Below are positions 1 through 6,488 of a stretch of 18,066 bases of DNA, one piece after another. The DNA lies in assembly GCA_002340985.1 (NCBI GenBank), contig DDNC01000013.1, positions 86,242 to 104,307 of the forward strand, written 5' to 3'. Position 1 is the stretch's first letter, and each line of letters begins with the position of its first letter. This stretch comes from Firmicutes bacterium UBA2530 (GTDB lineage: Bacteria; Bacillota; Clostridia; Tissierellales; Sedimentibacteraceae). The position numbers and the translations under genes were made by a program. The notes under the pieces were generated by a model, which saw only the letters and a list, made by a program, of their open reading frames with translations, was not told the DNA's origin and did not search any database.

Positions 1-280
1 ATATCATAGATATTTCTTTCCATCTTATTTTGTTGAGTTCCTTTTCACTTGCCTTTACAATATCCTTGTTATTTATAATTATTCTACCGCCTGATATTTT
101 GCCGTTTTTCTCAAGCAGATTCATCAGTGCATATGCTGTGGTACTTTTCCCGCATCCTGATTCTCCTACAAGCCCGAGGCTTTCCTTTTCCTCCAGTTTG
201 AAGCTTATATTGTTTACAGCAACAAGATTCTGATTATCTACCTTAAATTGAACACTTAGTCTGTCTACCTCAATTGCCAT
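1..280 (-). CDS. dppD: ABC importer ATP-binding protein, Opp/Dpp type (partial, 3' end beyond window)
   Basis: Only the first 93 codons are in the window; the rest lies beyond the left edge. The visible part is the start of an ABC ATPase domain of the OppD/DppD class, which powers peptide, nickel or similar solute uptake from the cytoplasmic face of the membrane. The Walker A motif GESGCGKST is at residues 39-47, with the usual N-terminal run of strands before it. The ATG at 278-280 is preceded by AAGGGAG seven bases away, which fixes the start. It follows dppC after 40 bases and is the last visible gene of the gntR-dppB-dppC-dppD operon; a DppF partner and a solute-binding protein would be expected further left but cannot be seen. 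The solute is unknown, so the symbol is a family label. Confidence 0.9.
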   Translation of the reverse strand, partial: MAIEVDRLSVQFKVDNQNLVAVNNISFKLEEKESLGLVGESGCGKSTTAYALMNLLEKNGKISGGRIIINNKDIVKASEKELNKIRWKEISMI

Positions 281-320
281 AGCCTTGCTCCCTTCACGTT
301 AATTTTGAAATATTTTCTAT

Positions 321-1148
321 TTATTCAAGAATCTGCTGCTTTACATTAAGCGCTGAATGCAGAGCCGTACCTATGAGATTGAAGGCCAGAAGCATCATCG
401 CTATAACTATACCCGGAATGATAACTAACCACGGAGCCGACGATATATGGCTTTGCCCTGACTGTAGAACCTTTCCCCAGGATGCAACCGCTGGGTCTCC
501 AAGTCCTAAAAATGAAAGGCTGGCTTCAGTCAGTACAGCTTGCGCCATCTGCAACGTAGAGTTGGATAATACAGGCCCTATTCCGTTTGGTACTATGTGC
601 TTGAAGAGTATTTTCAATTTCTTGCTGCCCGCAACCTCTGCAGCATGCACATACGATCTCGATTTCAATGTCAATACCTGGGCACGCATAATCTTAGCAT
701 TAGACGGCCATATCGTAACTCCCACTATTATTACCATAAGCGTAACACTTGACCCGAATATGGCAACCATTAGGATTATCAGGAATGTTCTTGGTATTAT
801 ATAAAATATCTCAAAAAACCTGGACAGAACATCATCTACTACTCCTCCTATATATCCCGAGACCGCTCCGAGAACCACTCCTATGATGAGCGAAATTCCC
901 GCTGCCCCAAAGGCAAACACCATTGACACCCTGCTGCCCCAGATTATCATTGCAAGGACATCCCTCCCCATGTTATCGGTACCGAATATAAAGTCATGAT
1001 TAGGCTTTTGAATGGGAGGCCCAACCGAGAATAGCGGCTTGCCTGGGCTTAGCACAGGTGCCAATACTGCGCAAAACATAAGAATAAATAAAATTACCAA
1101 TCCGACTATTGTCTGTTTGTTTTTGAGAAATATCTTGAGTTTTTTCAT
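321..1148 (-). CDS. dppC: ABC importer permease, DppC/OppC family
   Basis: This 275-residue integral membrane protein is the second permease of an Opp/Dpp-type importer. A first membrane segment lies at about residues 14-35. It is followed by the family signature GTDNMGRDVL (56-65) on the outer side, then a core of further hydrophobic segments. The EAA loop that contacts the ATPase is at about 165-188 (HAAEVAGSKKLKILFKHIVPN-like). The length is typical of DppC and the protein looks intact. Its ATG overlaps the dppB stop codon by four bases (ATGA), with a GGTGGTGA ribosome binding site inside the dppB end, so translation is probably coupled. The transported solute cannot be told from the permease alone; peptides, nickel-chelates and other small solutes all occur in this family. 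Confidence 0.93.
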   Translation of the reverse strand: MKKLKIFLKNKQTIVGLVILFILMFCAVLAPVLSPGKPLFSVGPPIQKPNHDFIFGTDNMGRDVLAMIIWGSRVSMVFAFGAAGISLIIGVVLGAVSGYIGGVVDDVLSRFFEIFYIIPRTFLIILMVAIFGSSVTLMVIIVGVTIWPSNAKIMRAQVLTLKSRSYVHAAEVAGSKKLKILFKHIVPNGIGPVLSNSTLQMAQAVLTEASLSFLGLGDPAVASWGKVLQSGQSHISSAPWLVIIPGIVIAMMLLAFNLIGTALHSALNVKQQILE

Positions 1149-2008
1149 TTATTCACCACCCTTGGATCCAGATATACGTATATGATATCTGTAATTAATC
1201 CTCCTAATACAACTAAGACCGTAGTAACCAAAAACCCTCCCATTATAAGCGGATAATCTCTCATAGCTACACCGTCATATATCATTCTTCCCATACCGGG
1301 CCATGAGAAGACCGTTTCGGTCAACAGAGCACCCGAAAATACTGTGCTCAGGCTCATCCCCGCAACCGTAACCGTAGGAAGCAAAGCATTTCTCAAGGCA
1401 TGGTTTCTGTATACCTTTTTCTCCGAATATCCGATAGCCCTGGCAGTCCTTATGTAATCCTCCTGGGCTATTTCGACGACAGTCGATCTAGCTAATTTTA
1501 TATATGTGGGTATGTTAACTAGAAACAAAGTCAGACTTGGCAGAATCAAATGCCTTATAAGGTCTACCGTCTTAGAATATTTAACAATGCCAAAACTGTA
1601 CATTCCTGAACTTGGAAGCCACTTCAGCTTAACCGCAAAGAAAAGTATAAAGAGCATCCCCATCCAGTAAACCGGCATGCAATACAGCATCATTGAGGCG
1701 TTGGATATTATCATGTCAAGCTTTTTTCCTTCATATCGGGCGGCTATCGCTCCGAGAGCAGTACCAGCAACGATGGCTGCTAATTCACTTATGAGCACCA
1801 GCATTATTGTAACCTTCATTTTTTCAGAAATTATGTCACTGACCGGACGCTGGTACTTGTATGACATCCCTAAATCGCCCTGCAAAAGTTTTCCCAAATA
1901 CAATTTCAATCTCACGTGCAATGGTTCGTTAAGCCCGTAAGTTGTTACGGCGATTATTACCGGGAGCATTTGAATAACCCTTCTAAAAATATACTTGCTA
2001 AAACCCAT
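1145..2008 (-). CDS. dppB: ABC importer permease, DppB/OppB family, with apparent internal deletion
   Basis: This is the first permease of the Opp/Dpp-type importer, 287 residues where the family usually has about 305-335. The N-terminal KYIFRRVIQMLPVIIAV is typical, but it runs directly into TTYGLNEPL at residues 22-30. In ordinary relatives about 35-40 residues sit between these two blocks: the rest of the first membrane helix and the conserved PGDP region. From GDLG (44-47) onward the protein looks normal, with several membrane segments and an EAA loop at about 182-210 (DYIRTARAIGYSEKKVYRNHALRN-like). The reading frame stays open across the junction. The ATG is preceded by AGGATGAGGTG at good spacing. 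The gene sits 28 bases after gntR and overlaps dppC by four bases. Whether the shortened permease still works is unknown. Confidence 0.88.
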   Translation of the reverse strand: MGFSKYIFRRVIQMLPVIIAVTTYGLNEPLHVRLKLYLGKLLQGDLGMSYKYQRPVSDIISEKMKVTIMLVLISELAAIVAGTALGAIAARYEGKKLDMIISNASMMLYCMPVYWMGMLFILFFAVKLKWLPSSGMYSFGIVKYSKTVDLIRHLILPSLTLFLVNIPTYIKLARSTVVEIAQEDYIRTARAIGYSEKKVYRNHALRNALLPTVTVAGMSLSTVFSGALLTETVFSWPGMGRMIYDGVAMRDYPLIMGGFLVTTVLVVLGGLITDIIYVYLDPRVVNK

Positions 2009-2036
2009 TGTTTCACCTCATCCTATCGTTGTGTTG

Positions 2037-2663
2037 TCAAACTGATTGTTTTTCTGTAAAAAGTTTTGTATGCTTCTCAACTATTTCCTGTGCATTTTTT
2101 TCATCTCTCTTTTTCAGAGCTTCCAAAAGGTCTCTGTGCTCTTCCATTACAGTCTTTATAAGCCTTGGTGATGCCCATGAGGAGCGCCTGAATAAAACCG
2201 ACTTGTCAAGCAAGTCTCTGATCATTCCTGTAAGCATCTTGTTTTTGCAATATCCGTAAATGGTAAGATGAAACGCTGTATTCCATTTTTCAAAACCTTC
2301 TCTGTCTCCGTTGTTAAAGCTGTCATTCATTGCCCGCATCATTTCTTCCAATTCGGGGAAAATTGATTCAGGAATATTGTTTGTTGCAAGCTTAACGGCA
2401 AGTCCCTCAAGATTTGCGCGGATTACATACATTTCCTTCATTTCTTCCATATTTACTTCTGCTACCATTGCCCCTTTGTTCGGTATAATCTTTACAAGAC
2501 CGATGGTAGAAAGGTTTCTTATAGCTTCTCGTATAGGTGTCCTGCTTGTCTCAAATTTTGCCGCAAGACTGTCTTCGACAAGCCTTTCATTCGGCGAAAA
2601 TTCACCGTAAATTATTCCGTCTCTGAGTTTTTCAGTAATTTCATCGCTTGTAGCAATATACAT
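2037..2663 (-). CDS. GntR-family transcriptional regulator, FCD (FadR-type) subfamily
   Basis: A 208-residue DNA-binding regulator. Residues 6-70 form a winged helix-turn-helix with the GntR signature (ERLVEDSLAAKF, SRTPIREAIRNL, LVKIIPNKGAMV). Residues about 75-205 form an all-helical FCD ligand-binding domain. Likely metal-site histidines are H132, H176 and H198; the residue that is usually Asp in the DxxFH motif is Asn128 here. The frame is open upstream to 2714, but I chose the ATG at 2661-2663 because GAGGAG lies seven bases before it. It is the first gene of the operon that carries the dppBCD importer. A palindrome at 2718-2733 overlapping its promoter suggests autoregulation, with a carboxylate or similar small molecule as the usual type of ligand for this subfamily (family knowledge, not proven here). 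Confidence 0.92.
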   Translation of the reverse strand: MYIATSDEITEKLRDGIIYGEFSPNERLVEDSLAAKFETSRTPIREAIRNLSTIGLVKIIPNKGAMVAEVNMEEMKEMYVIRANLEGLAVKLATNNIPESIFPELEEMMRAMNDSFNNGDREGFEKWNTAFHLTIYGYCKNKMLTGMIRDLLDKSVLFRRSSWASPRLIKTVMEEHRDLLEALKKRDEKNAQEIVEKHTKLFTEKQSV

Positions 2664-2717
2664 ACATTCACTCCTCTTTAATAAATATTTATGTATCAGC
2701 ATGCATGATTGCATCCT

Positions 2718-2733
2718 AAATTGTATACAATTT
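2718..2733. promoter_or_regulatory. Probable GntR operator (16-bp perfect palindrome)
   Basis: The sequence AAATTGTATACAATTT is a perfect inverted repeat. Its core TTGTATACAA fits the T-GT-N-AC-A type of operator bound by FCD-subfamily GntR proteins, and the gene just downstream encodes such a protein. It overlaps four bases of the predicted -10 box (2730-2735) and covers the expected transcription start, a position suited to repression. That the neighbouring GntR protein binds it is an inference. Confidence 0.75.
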
Positions 2734-2758
2734 TATATACTAAAGATTGTATTGTCAA
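2730..2758 (-). promoter_or_regulatory. Sigma-A-type promoter of the gntR-dppBCD operon
   Basis: On the minus strand a perfect -35 box TTGACA (2753-2758) is followed after 17 bases by TAAAAT (2730-2735). Transcription would start near 2722-2723, giving a leader of about 60 bases before the gntR ATG. The -10 box is overlapped by the palindromic operator. Confidence 0.8.
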
Positions 2759-2822
2759 GAACTTTATTAGAATATTTAAAATAATTTTATTGAGTCCTGA
2801 AATTATCGCTGCAAATTAGGCT

Positions 2823-2882
2823 ATATCTTAAGAAACAAAAAACTGAAATCTGCATCATACAGATTTCAGTTTTTTAAGATAT
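2823..2882. terminator. Strong bidirectional rho-independent terminator
   Basis: A perfect 10-bp stem CTGAAATCTG / CAGATTTCAG (2843-2852 and 2860-2869) with a 7-base loop is flanked by A6 and T6 runs, so it has a T-tract in both directions. A further outer pair ATATCTTA / TAAGATAT (2823-2830 and 2875-2882) extends the dyad. It lies downstream of ku-ligD on the minus strand and upstream of the gntR promoter, so it probably ends the ku-ligD transcript and insulates the gntR operon. Confidence 0.88.
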
Positions 2883-3057
2883 ATTTCTTTTTTTCGGATA
2901 GCAGGTTTCGGCGCTCTTCAAGAAAAGGCTCTACAGGTCCTTCTTCTGCCAGGAGCCTTGCATTTGCTGCCTCATGCACAGGTTTTGTACTTACCGAGGT
3001 AATAGCGCTTACCTTAAATACAATAGTATCCAACCACGAATCCGTCGCTGATTCATT
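2866..3057 (-). pseudogene. Unrecognised open frame without AUG; possible remnant of a small gene
   Basis: In this stretch after ligD the minus strand is open for 63 codons, from just after a TAA at 3058-3060 to a TGA inside the terminator stem. The product would read TDSWLDTIVFKVSAI, then a run including KPVHEAANARLLAEEGP and ending EERRNLLSEKKKYILKN. It has a protein-like amphipathic, charged composition rather than a random one. There is no in-frame ATG. A TTG at 3031-3033 would give 55 residues but has no good ribosome binding site, and an ATG at 3054-3056 is one base out of frame. I do not recognise the family. It may be a 5'-truncated or frameshifted remnant, a gene with a non-standard start, or chance. 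Confidence 0.35.
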
Positions 3058-3081
3058 TTAATATTCAATTGCATCCCAGCT

Positions 3082-5505
3082 TCAGATTTTGAGCATCTGA
3101 TTGTTCCGAAAAAAATCTTCCCACGGGTCATTTCCGGCAATTTTTAATAGTGCGTCCGCCATGCTGATTCCATCGGGAGCAACAGTGTAAAGCTCATCCC
3201 ATGTTATGGGCATGGACACCTTGGCTCCTTTTCTCGCTCTCAGAGAATAAGGAGCAATACTGGTCGCACCTCTGCCGTTTCGTATCCAGTCAATGAATAT
3301 TTTGTTTGTGCGCTTAGCTTTTCTTACATTGCTTGTATAGCGTTCCGGCCATTTTTGCTCCATGACTTCGGCAACACGCCTTGCAAAATCGTAGAATATA
3401 TTCCATTCCGCTGCAGGTTTTAATGGGACAACCACATGATACCCTTTGCCCCCGCTGGTCTTAAGGTACGAGTTCAGCGAAAGCTCGGTAAGAATACTTC
3501 TGATATCCTGTGCACCCTGACGCACCATATTTAAGTCCATTCCCTCATCCGGGTCCAAATCAAACACCATCATATCCGGCTTTTCAAGGTCATATACGCG
3601 ACTTCCCCATACATGAAATTCCAGTGTTCCCATCTGCGCTTCTGATACAAGCCCTGACACATCATCAATATAGAAATATTCCTCAGTTCCTCCGCTGCCT
3701 ATGGTAACAGGTATTGTTATTATTCCCTTACTACCCGGACTGGGATGCTTTCTGTAAAAGCATGACTGTAATATTCCTTTAGGACAACGAACAATGCTCA
3801 TAACCCTGCCCTTCACATAGGGCATCATGCGCTCAGAAACCATTGAATAATACCGCGCCACATCCTCCTTTGTTATTTCAGGTTCTTCAAACAATACCTT
3901 ACTCGGATTGGTAATATTTATTCCTTCAACAACAATGCTGTTTTCGTCTGATTTAATTGGTTTCTCGGCCAATTTTTTGCCCTCCGTTTTTTCCCTTTTT
4001 ATGTCCTTGGTGTCCTTGTCTGTACGTATTCCCTTAAAGCTTGCCTGCCTTAATAAATTATCATGTGTCCATTCGGCAAATTTGATTTCGGCTGCGAGCT
4101 TTGGCTCAAGCCATGTTATCCTTTCCCTGGGCCTTGACTTTGGCACAATTTTTATTGGAGGGTCAGCCCTTTTCAAGACACCAAATTTCTCTTCAAGCAT
4201 CTGCATGTCAGCATCACTTATACCGGTTCCGGCCCGTCCGACATAGACTAATTCCCCATCCTCGTATATTCCCAGAAGAAGTGAGCTTACCCCGCTTGTC
4301 TTCTTGTCTGAAAGAGTATATCCTATTATTATAAATTCCTGCCTTTTATCGCATTTGAGCTTTATCCAGTCTCCGTTCCTCGTTCCGCTGTAAATAGAAT
4401 CGGCTTTTTTACCTATTATGCCTTCCATTCCCGCCTTGCATGCTGCAGTAAAGCTTTCCATCCCGCTTCCTCTTACAAAACGACTGTAATAAATACCTTG
4501 TGGAGCATTCTTTGCCAAGGACTCGAGTATTTCTTTCCTTTCAATCAGCGTGCGTGCCCTGAGGTCCTCTCCATTCAGCGCAAGTATATCAAAGACTATA
4601 TATGTCAGGTTTCCAACCTTAGGATTTTTCATATAGTTCTGCAGAGCATGAAAATCTGTCCTTCCCTGCACATCCGTAACTGCCATTTCACCATCCAGAA
4701 CCATTGCTCTTCCGGCAGCCAGGTCAATAAGAGCAATGGCAATATCACGAAATCTCTTTATATAATCATTACCATTCCTGGTTAAAAGCCGCACATTATT
4801 TCCCTCCACAAATGCGATAATCCTGAAGCCGTCGTATTTCAGTTCATAGAGCCAATCCTCTCCTGCAGGTACACTGCTTACTAATTTGGCAAGCTGTGCT
4901 TCGGCACTGTTGAAAGGGTTTTTAGTGATTTTTTCATTTTCTCCTCTTTCAATTTGTTCCATTGTACGTCCTGTCCTGATGCTTGTGATAAATTCAGATA
5001 TTCCGTCGATATCTTTGACATATTCGTCTTTTTCCTTTAGCAAAAGCCAGTTATCTCTCGCCTCTCCTGACTTTGCCTTCCACCGCACCAAAGCCCACTT
5101 TCCCTTTAGCCGTCTTCCCTTAAGAACAAATTTTAATTCACCTTTAATAAGACCTTCTTCCACATTTACGTATGGCTCCCAAAAACCTTCATCCCATAGC
5201 ATAACGACACCACCACCGTATTCTCCCTTTGGAATAGTTCCCTCGAAATTTCTGTACTCTAATGGATGATTCTCTACCCTCACCGCAAGCCTCTTGTCAT
5301 GAGTATCATAGGACGGACCCTTGGGCACCGCCCAGCTTAGAAGTACTCCGCCCCATTCCAGGCGCAAATCATAGTGCCCGCTGCGTGCAAGATGATGCTG
5401 TACCGCAAATCTCATCCCTTCTTCGGGACTTTCTGCCCTTCCTTCCGGCTCCAATGTCCTCTCAAAGTTTCTTTTCCGGTTATACTCGCTTAATTTTTCA
5501 GCCAT
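3082..5505 (-). CDS. ligD: Multidomain ATP-dependent DNA ligase D (phosphoesterase-ligase-polymerase)
   Basis: LigD trims, fills and seals double-strand breaks in bacterial non-homologous end joining together with Ku. The 807-residue protein has three domains in the order 3'-phosphoesterase (about 28-150, with HYDLRLEW and GTIPKGEYGGG), ATP-dependent ligase (about 205-490) and archaeo-eukaryotic primase-type polymerase (about 530-795). In the ligase domain I see motif I KYDG (223-226, Lys223 the adenylated residue), LDGEM (III), EGIIGKK (IV) and WIKLK (V). In the polymerase I see FDLDPDEG with the paired Asp 649/651, SGGKGYH and IDWIRNGRGAT. All three sites look intact. I chose the ATG at 5503-5505, four bases after the ku stop. 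An in-frame start at 5562 would add 19 very basic residues that merely read through the lysine-rich end of ku. The gene is translated as the second gene of the ku operon. Confidence 0.95.
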   Translation of the reverse strand: MAEKLSEYNRKRNFERTLEPEGRAESPEEGMRFAVQHHLARSGHYDLRLEWGGVLLSWAVPKGPSYDTHDKRLAVRVENHPLEYRNFEGTIPKGEYGGGVVMLWDEGFWEPYVNVEEGLIKGELKFVLKGRRLKGKWALVRWKAKSGEARDNWLLLKEKDEYVKDIDGISEFITSIRTGRTMEQIERGENEKITKNPFNSAEAQLAKLVSSVPAGEDWLYELKYDGFRIIAFVEGNNVRLLTRNGNDYIKRFRDIAIALIDLAAGRAMVLDGEMAVTDVQGRTDFHALQNYMKNPKVGNLTYIVFDILALNGEDLRARTLIERKEILESLAKNAPQGIYYSRFVRGSGMESFTAACKAGMEGIIGKKADSIYSGTRNGDWIKLKCDKRQEFIIIGYTLSDKKTSGVSSLLLGIYEDGELVYVGRAGTGISDADMQMLEEKFGVLKRADPPIKIVPKSRPRERITWLEPKLAAEIKFAEWTHDNLLRQASFKGIRTDKDTKDIKREKTEGKKLAEKPIKSDENSIVVEGINITNPSKVLFEEPEITKEDVARYYSMVSERMMPYVKGRVMSIVRCPKGILQSCFYRKHPSPGSKGIITIPVTIGSGGTEEYFYIDDVSGLVSEAQMGTLEFHVWGSRVYDLEKPDMMVFDLDPDEGMDLNMVRQGAQDIRSILTELSLNSYLKTSGGKGYHVVVPLKPAAEWNIFYDFARRVAEVMEQKWPERYTSNVRKAKRTNKIFIDWIRNGRGATSIAPYSLRARKGAKVSMPITWDELYTVAPDGISMADALLKIAGNDPWEDFFRNNQMLKI

Positions 5506-5509
5506 AGAA

Positions 5510-6301
5510 TCATGCCGTTTCCTTGTCTTTCTTATCCTTCTTATCTTTTTCTGCCTTCTCAACGCTGGCTCTCAATGCATCCATTAGGTCGATTACCTTA
5601 CCGGAGCTGTCAGGCTCGGCAGCAACAATCTCTTTGCCGGAAATTTTCGTCTCAATGAGCTCACGAAGCTTAGCCTGATATTCATCCTTATATTTTGAAG
5701 GATCAAATGGTGTATCCATGGAATTGATAAGCATCTTCGCCATATTAAGCTCCTGCTCGGATACATCCGGTTTTGTATACTGCTTTTGAATACCCTTTAT
5801 GTCGTCCGCATAGAACATAGTGGAAATCAGAATTCCGTCCTCTCTTGGTATAATCGCCATCAGTGTGTCACTTGTACCCATAACAGTTTTTCCTATGGCT
5901 ATCTTCTGTTCTGACATCAGCGAAGCACGAAGCAGCTCAAATGCCTTTTCGCCCCCAGTCTCGGGTGCAGCCTGATAGGTTTTGTCATAATAAACCGGTG
6001 AAATCTGATTCAATTGAGCAAAATGCAATATCTGAATGGATTTTTCTTTTTCTGTCTTTATTTTTTCAATCTCCTCATCAGTAACAACAACATACTTGTC
6101 CGTATCATATTCGTATCCTTTTACAATATCTCCTGAAGCAATTTCCTTGCCGCAATGAGCGCATGTCTTCTTGTAGCGGATACGGCTGTTGTCTTCCTTG
6201 TGAAGCTGATTGAAATGAATGTCATTATCCTGCGTGGTTGTGTACATAGCAATGGGAATTGCTACCATCCCAAAAGTTATGACTGATTTACGTGATATCA
6301 T
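5510..6301 (-). CDS. ku: Bacterial Ku, DNA-end-binding protein of non-homologous end joining
   Basis: Ku forms a homodimeric ring on double-strand DNA ends and recruits LigD. The 263-residue protein has the family's length and opening MISRKSVITFGMVAIPIAMY, a CAHCGKEI segment (47-54), the core beta-barrel region to about 220, and the conserved C-terminal VIDLMDALRASVEKA (236-250) followed by a short lysine/aspartate tail of the kind that contacts DNA and LigD. The frame is open further upstream, but the ATG at 6299-6301 has a nearly perfect GGAGGTGA at five bases, which decides the start. The gene stands four bases before ligD, so the two form a compact repair operon. A weak promoter candidate lies at 6373-6402. 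Confidence 0.95.
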   Translation of the reverse strand: MISRKSVITFGMVAIPIAMYTTTQDNDIHFNQLHKEDNSRIRYKKTCAHCGKEIASGDIVKGYEYDTDKYVVVTDEEIEKIKTEKEKSIQILHFAQLNQISPVYYDKTYQAAPETGGEKAFELLRASLMSEQKIAIGKTVMGTSDTLMAIIPREDGILISTMFYADDIKGIQKQYTKPDVSEQELNMAKMLINSMDTPFDPSKYKDEYQAKLRELIETKISGKEIVAAEPDSSGKVIDLMDALRASVEKAEKDKKDKKDKETA

Positions 6302-6372
6302 ATTGGTCACCTCCATGGAATATTGTTTCCATTTGAAATGTAAGTATTCGGGCTTCACTTTAAATATTTGAA

Positions 6373-6402
6373 ATATTATTGCATTCATACAAAATCTGTA
6401 AG
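6373..6402 (-). promoter_or_regulatory. Candidate promoter of ku-ligD
   Basis: On the minus strand CTTACA (6397-6402) and TAATAT (6373-6378) are separated by 18 bases, a moderate sigma-A match that would leave a leader of about 65 bases. Forespore sigma-G control is known for ku-ligD in Bacillus subtilis, but I found no convincing sigma-G pair here. Confidence 0.35.
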
Positions 6403-6440
6403 ACTGTTTATAAAGCTGCTTGTTGCGCCATTATTTTCTT

Positions 6441-6475
6441 TAAAAACAGAAAAGCCGAAAAATGGCTTTCCTGTT
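6441..6475 (-). terminator. Rho-independent terminator of the FAD oxidoreductase gene
   Basis: Read on the minus strand, ACAGGAAAGCC and GGCTTTTCTGT (6464-6474 and 6446-6456) form an 11-bp stem with one G-U pair and a 7-base loop, followed by a T run. It lies 15 bases past the oxidoreductase stop and ahead of the ku promoter region, so it separates the two units. Confidence 0.8.
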
Positions 6476-6488
6476 CCTTATCATAGTT

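Noticed and set aside
2690..2714. Repeated GCATGCATGATTGCAT-like words upstream of gntR as a second operator
   Set aside because: The words are short, overlapping and imperfect, with no symmetry comparable to the palindrome at 2718-2733.
5506..5562. A longer LigD N terminus of 19 extra basic residues
   Set aside because: This stretch is the ku 3' end read in another frame (its lysine-rich tail), and LigD alignment by motif begins after the later ATG.
6302..6388. A longer Ku N terminus of 29 residues
   Set aside because: The nearly perfect GGAGGTGA directly before the ATG at 6299-6301, and the family's usual opening sequence, fix the shorter start.
6302..6445. A forespore sigma-G promoter for ku-ligD
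   Set aside because: A GAATA word occurs upstream, but no good CATnnTA-type -10 box lies at the right distance; a moderate sigma-A pair fits better.
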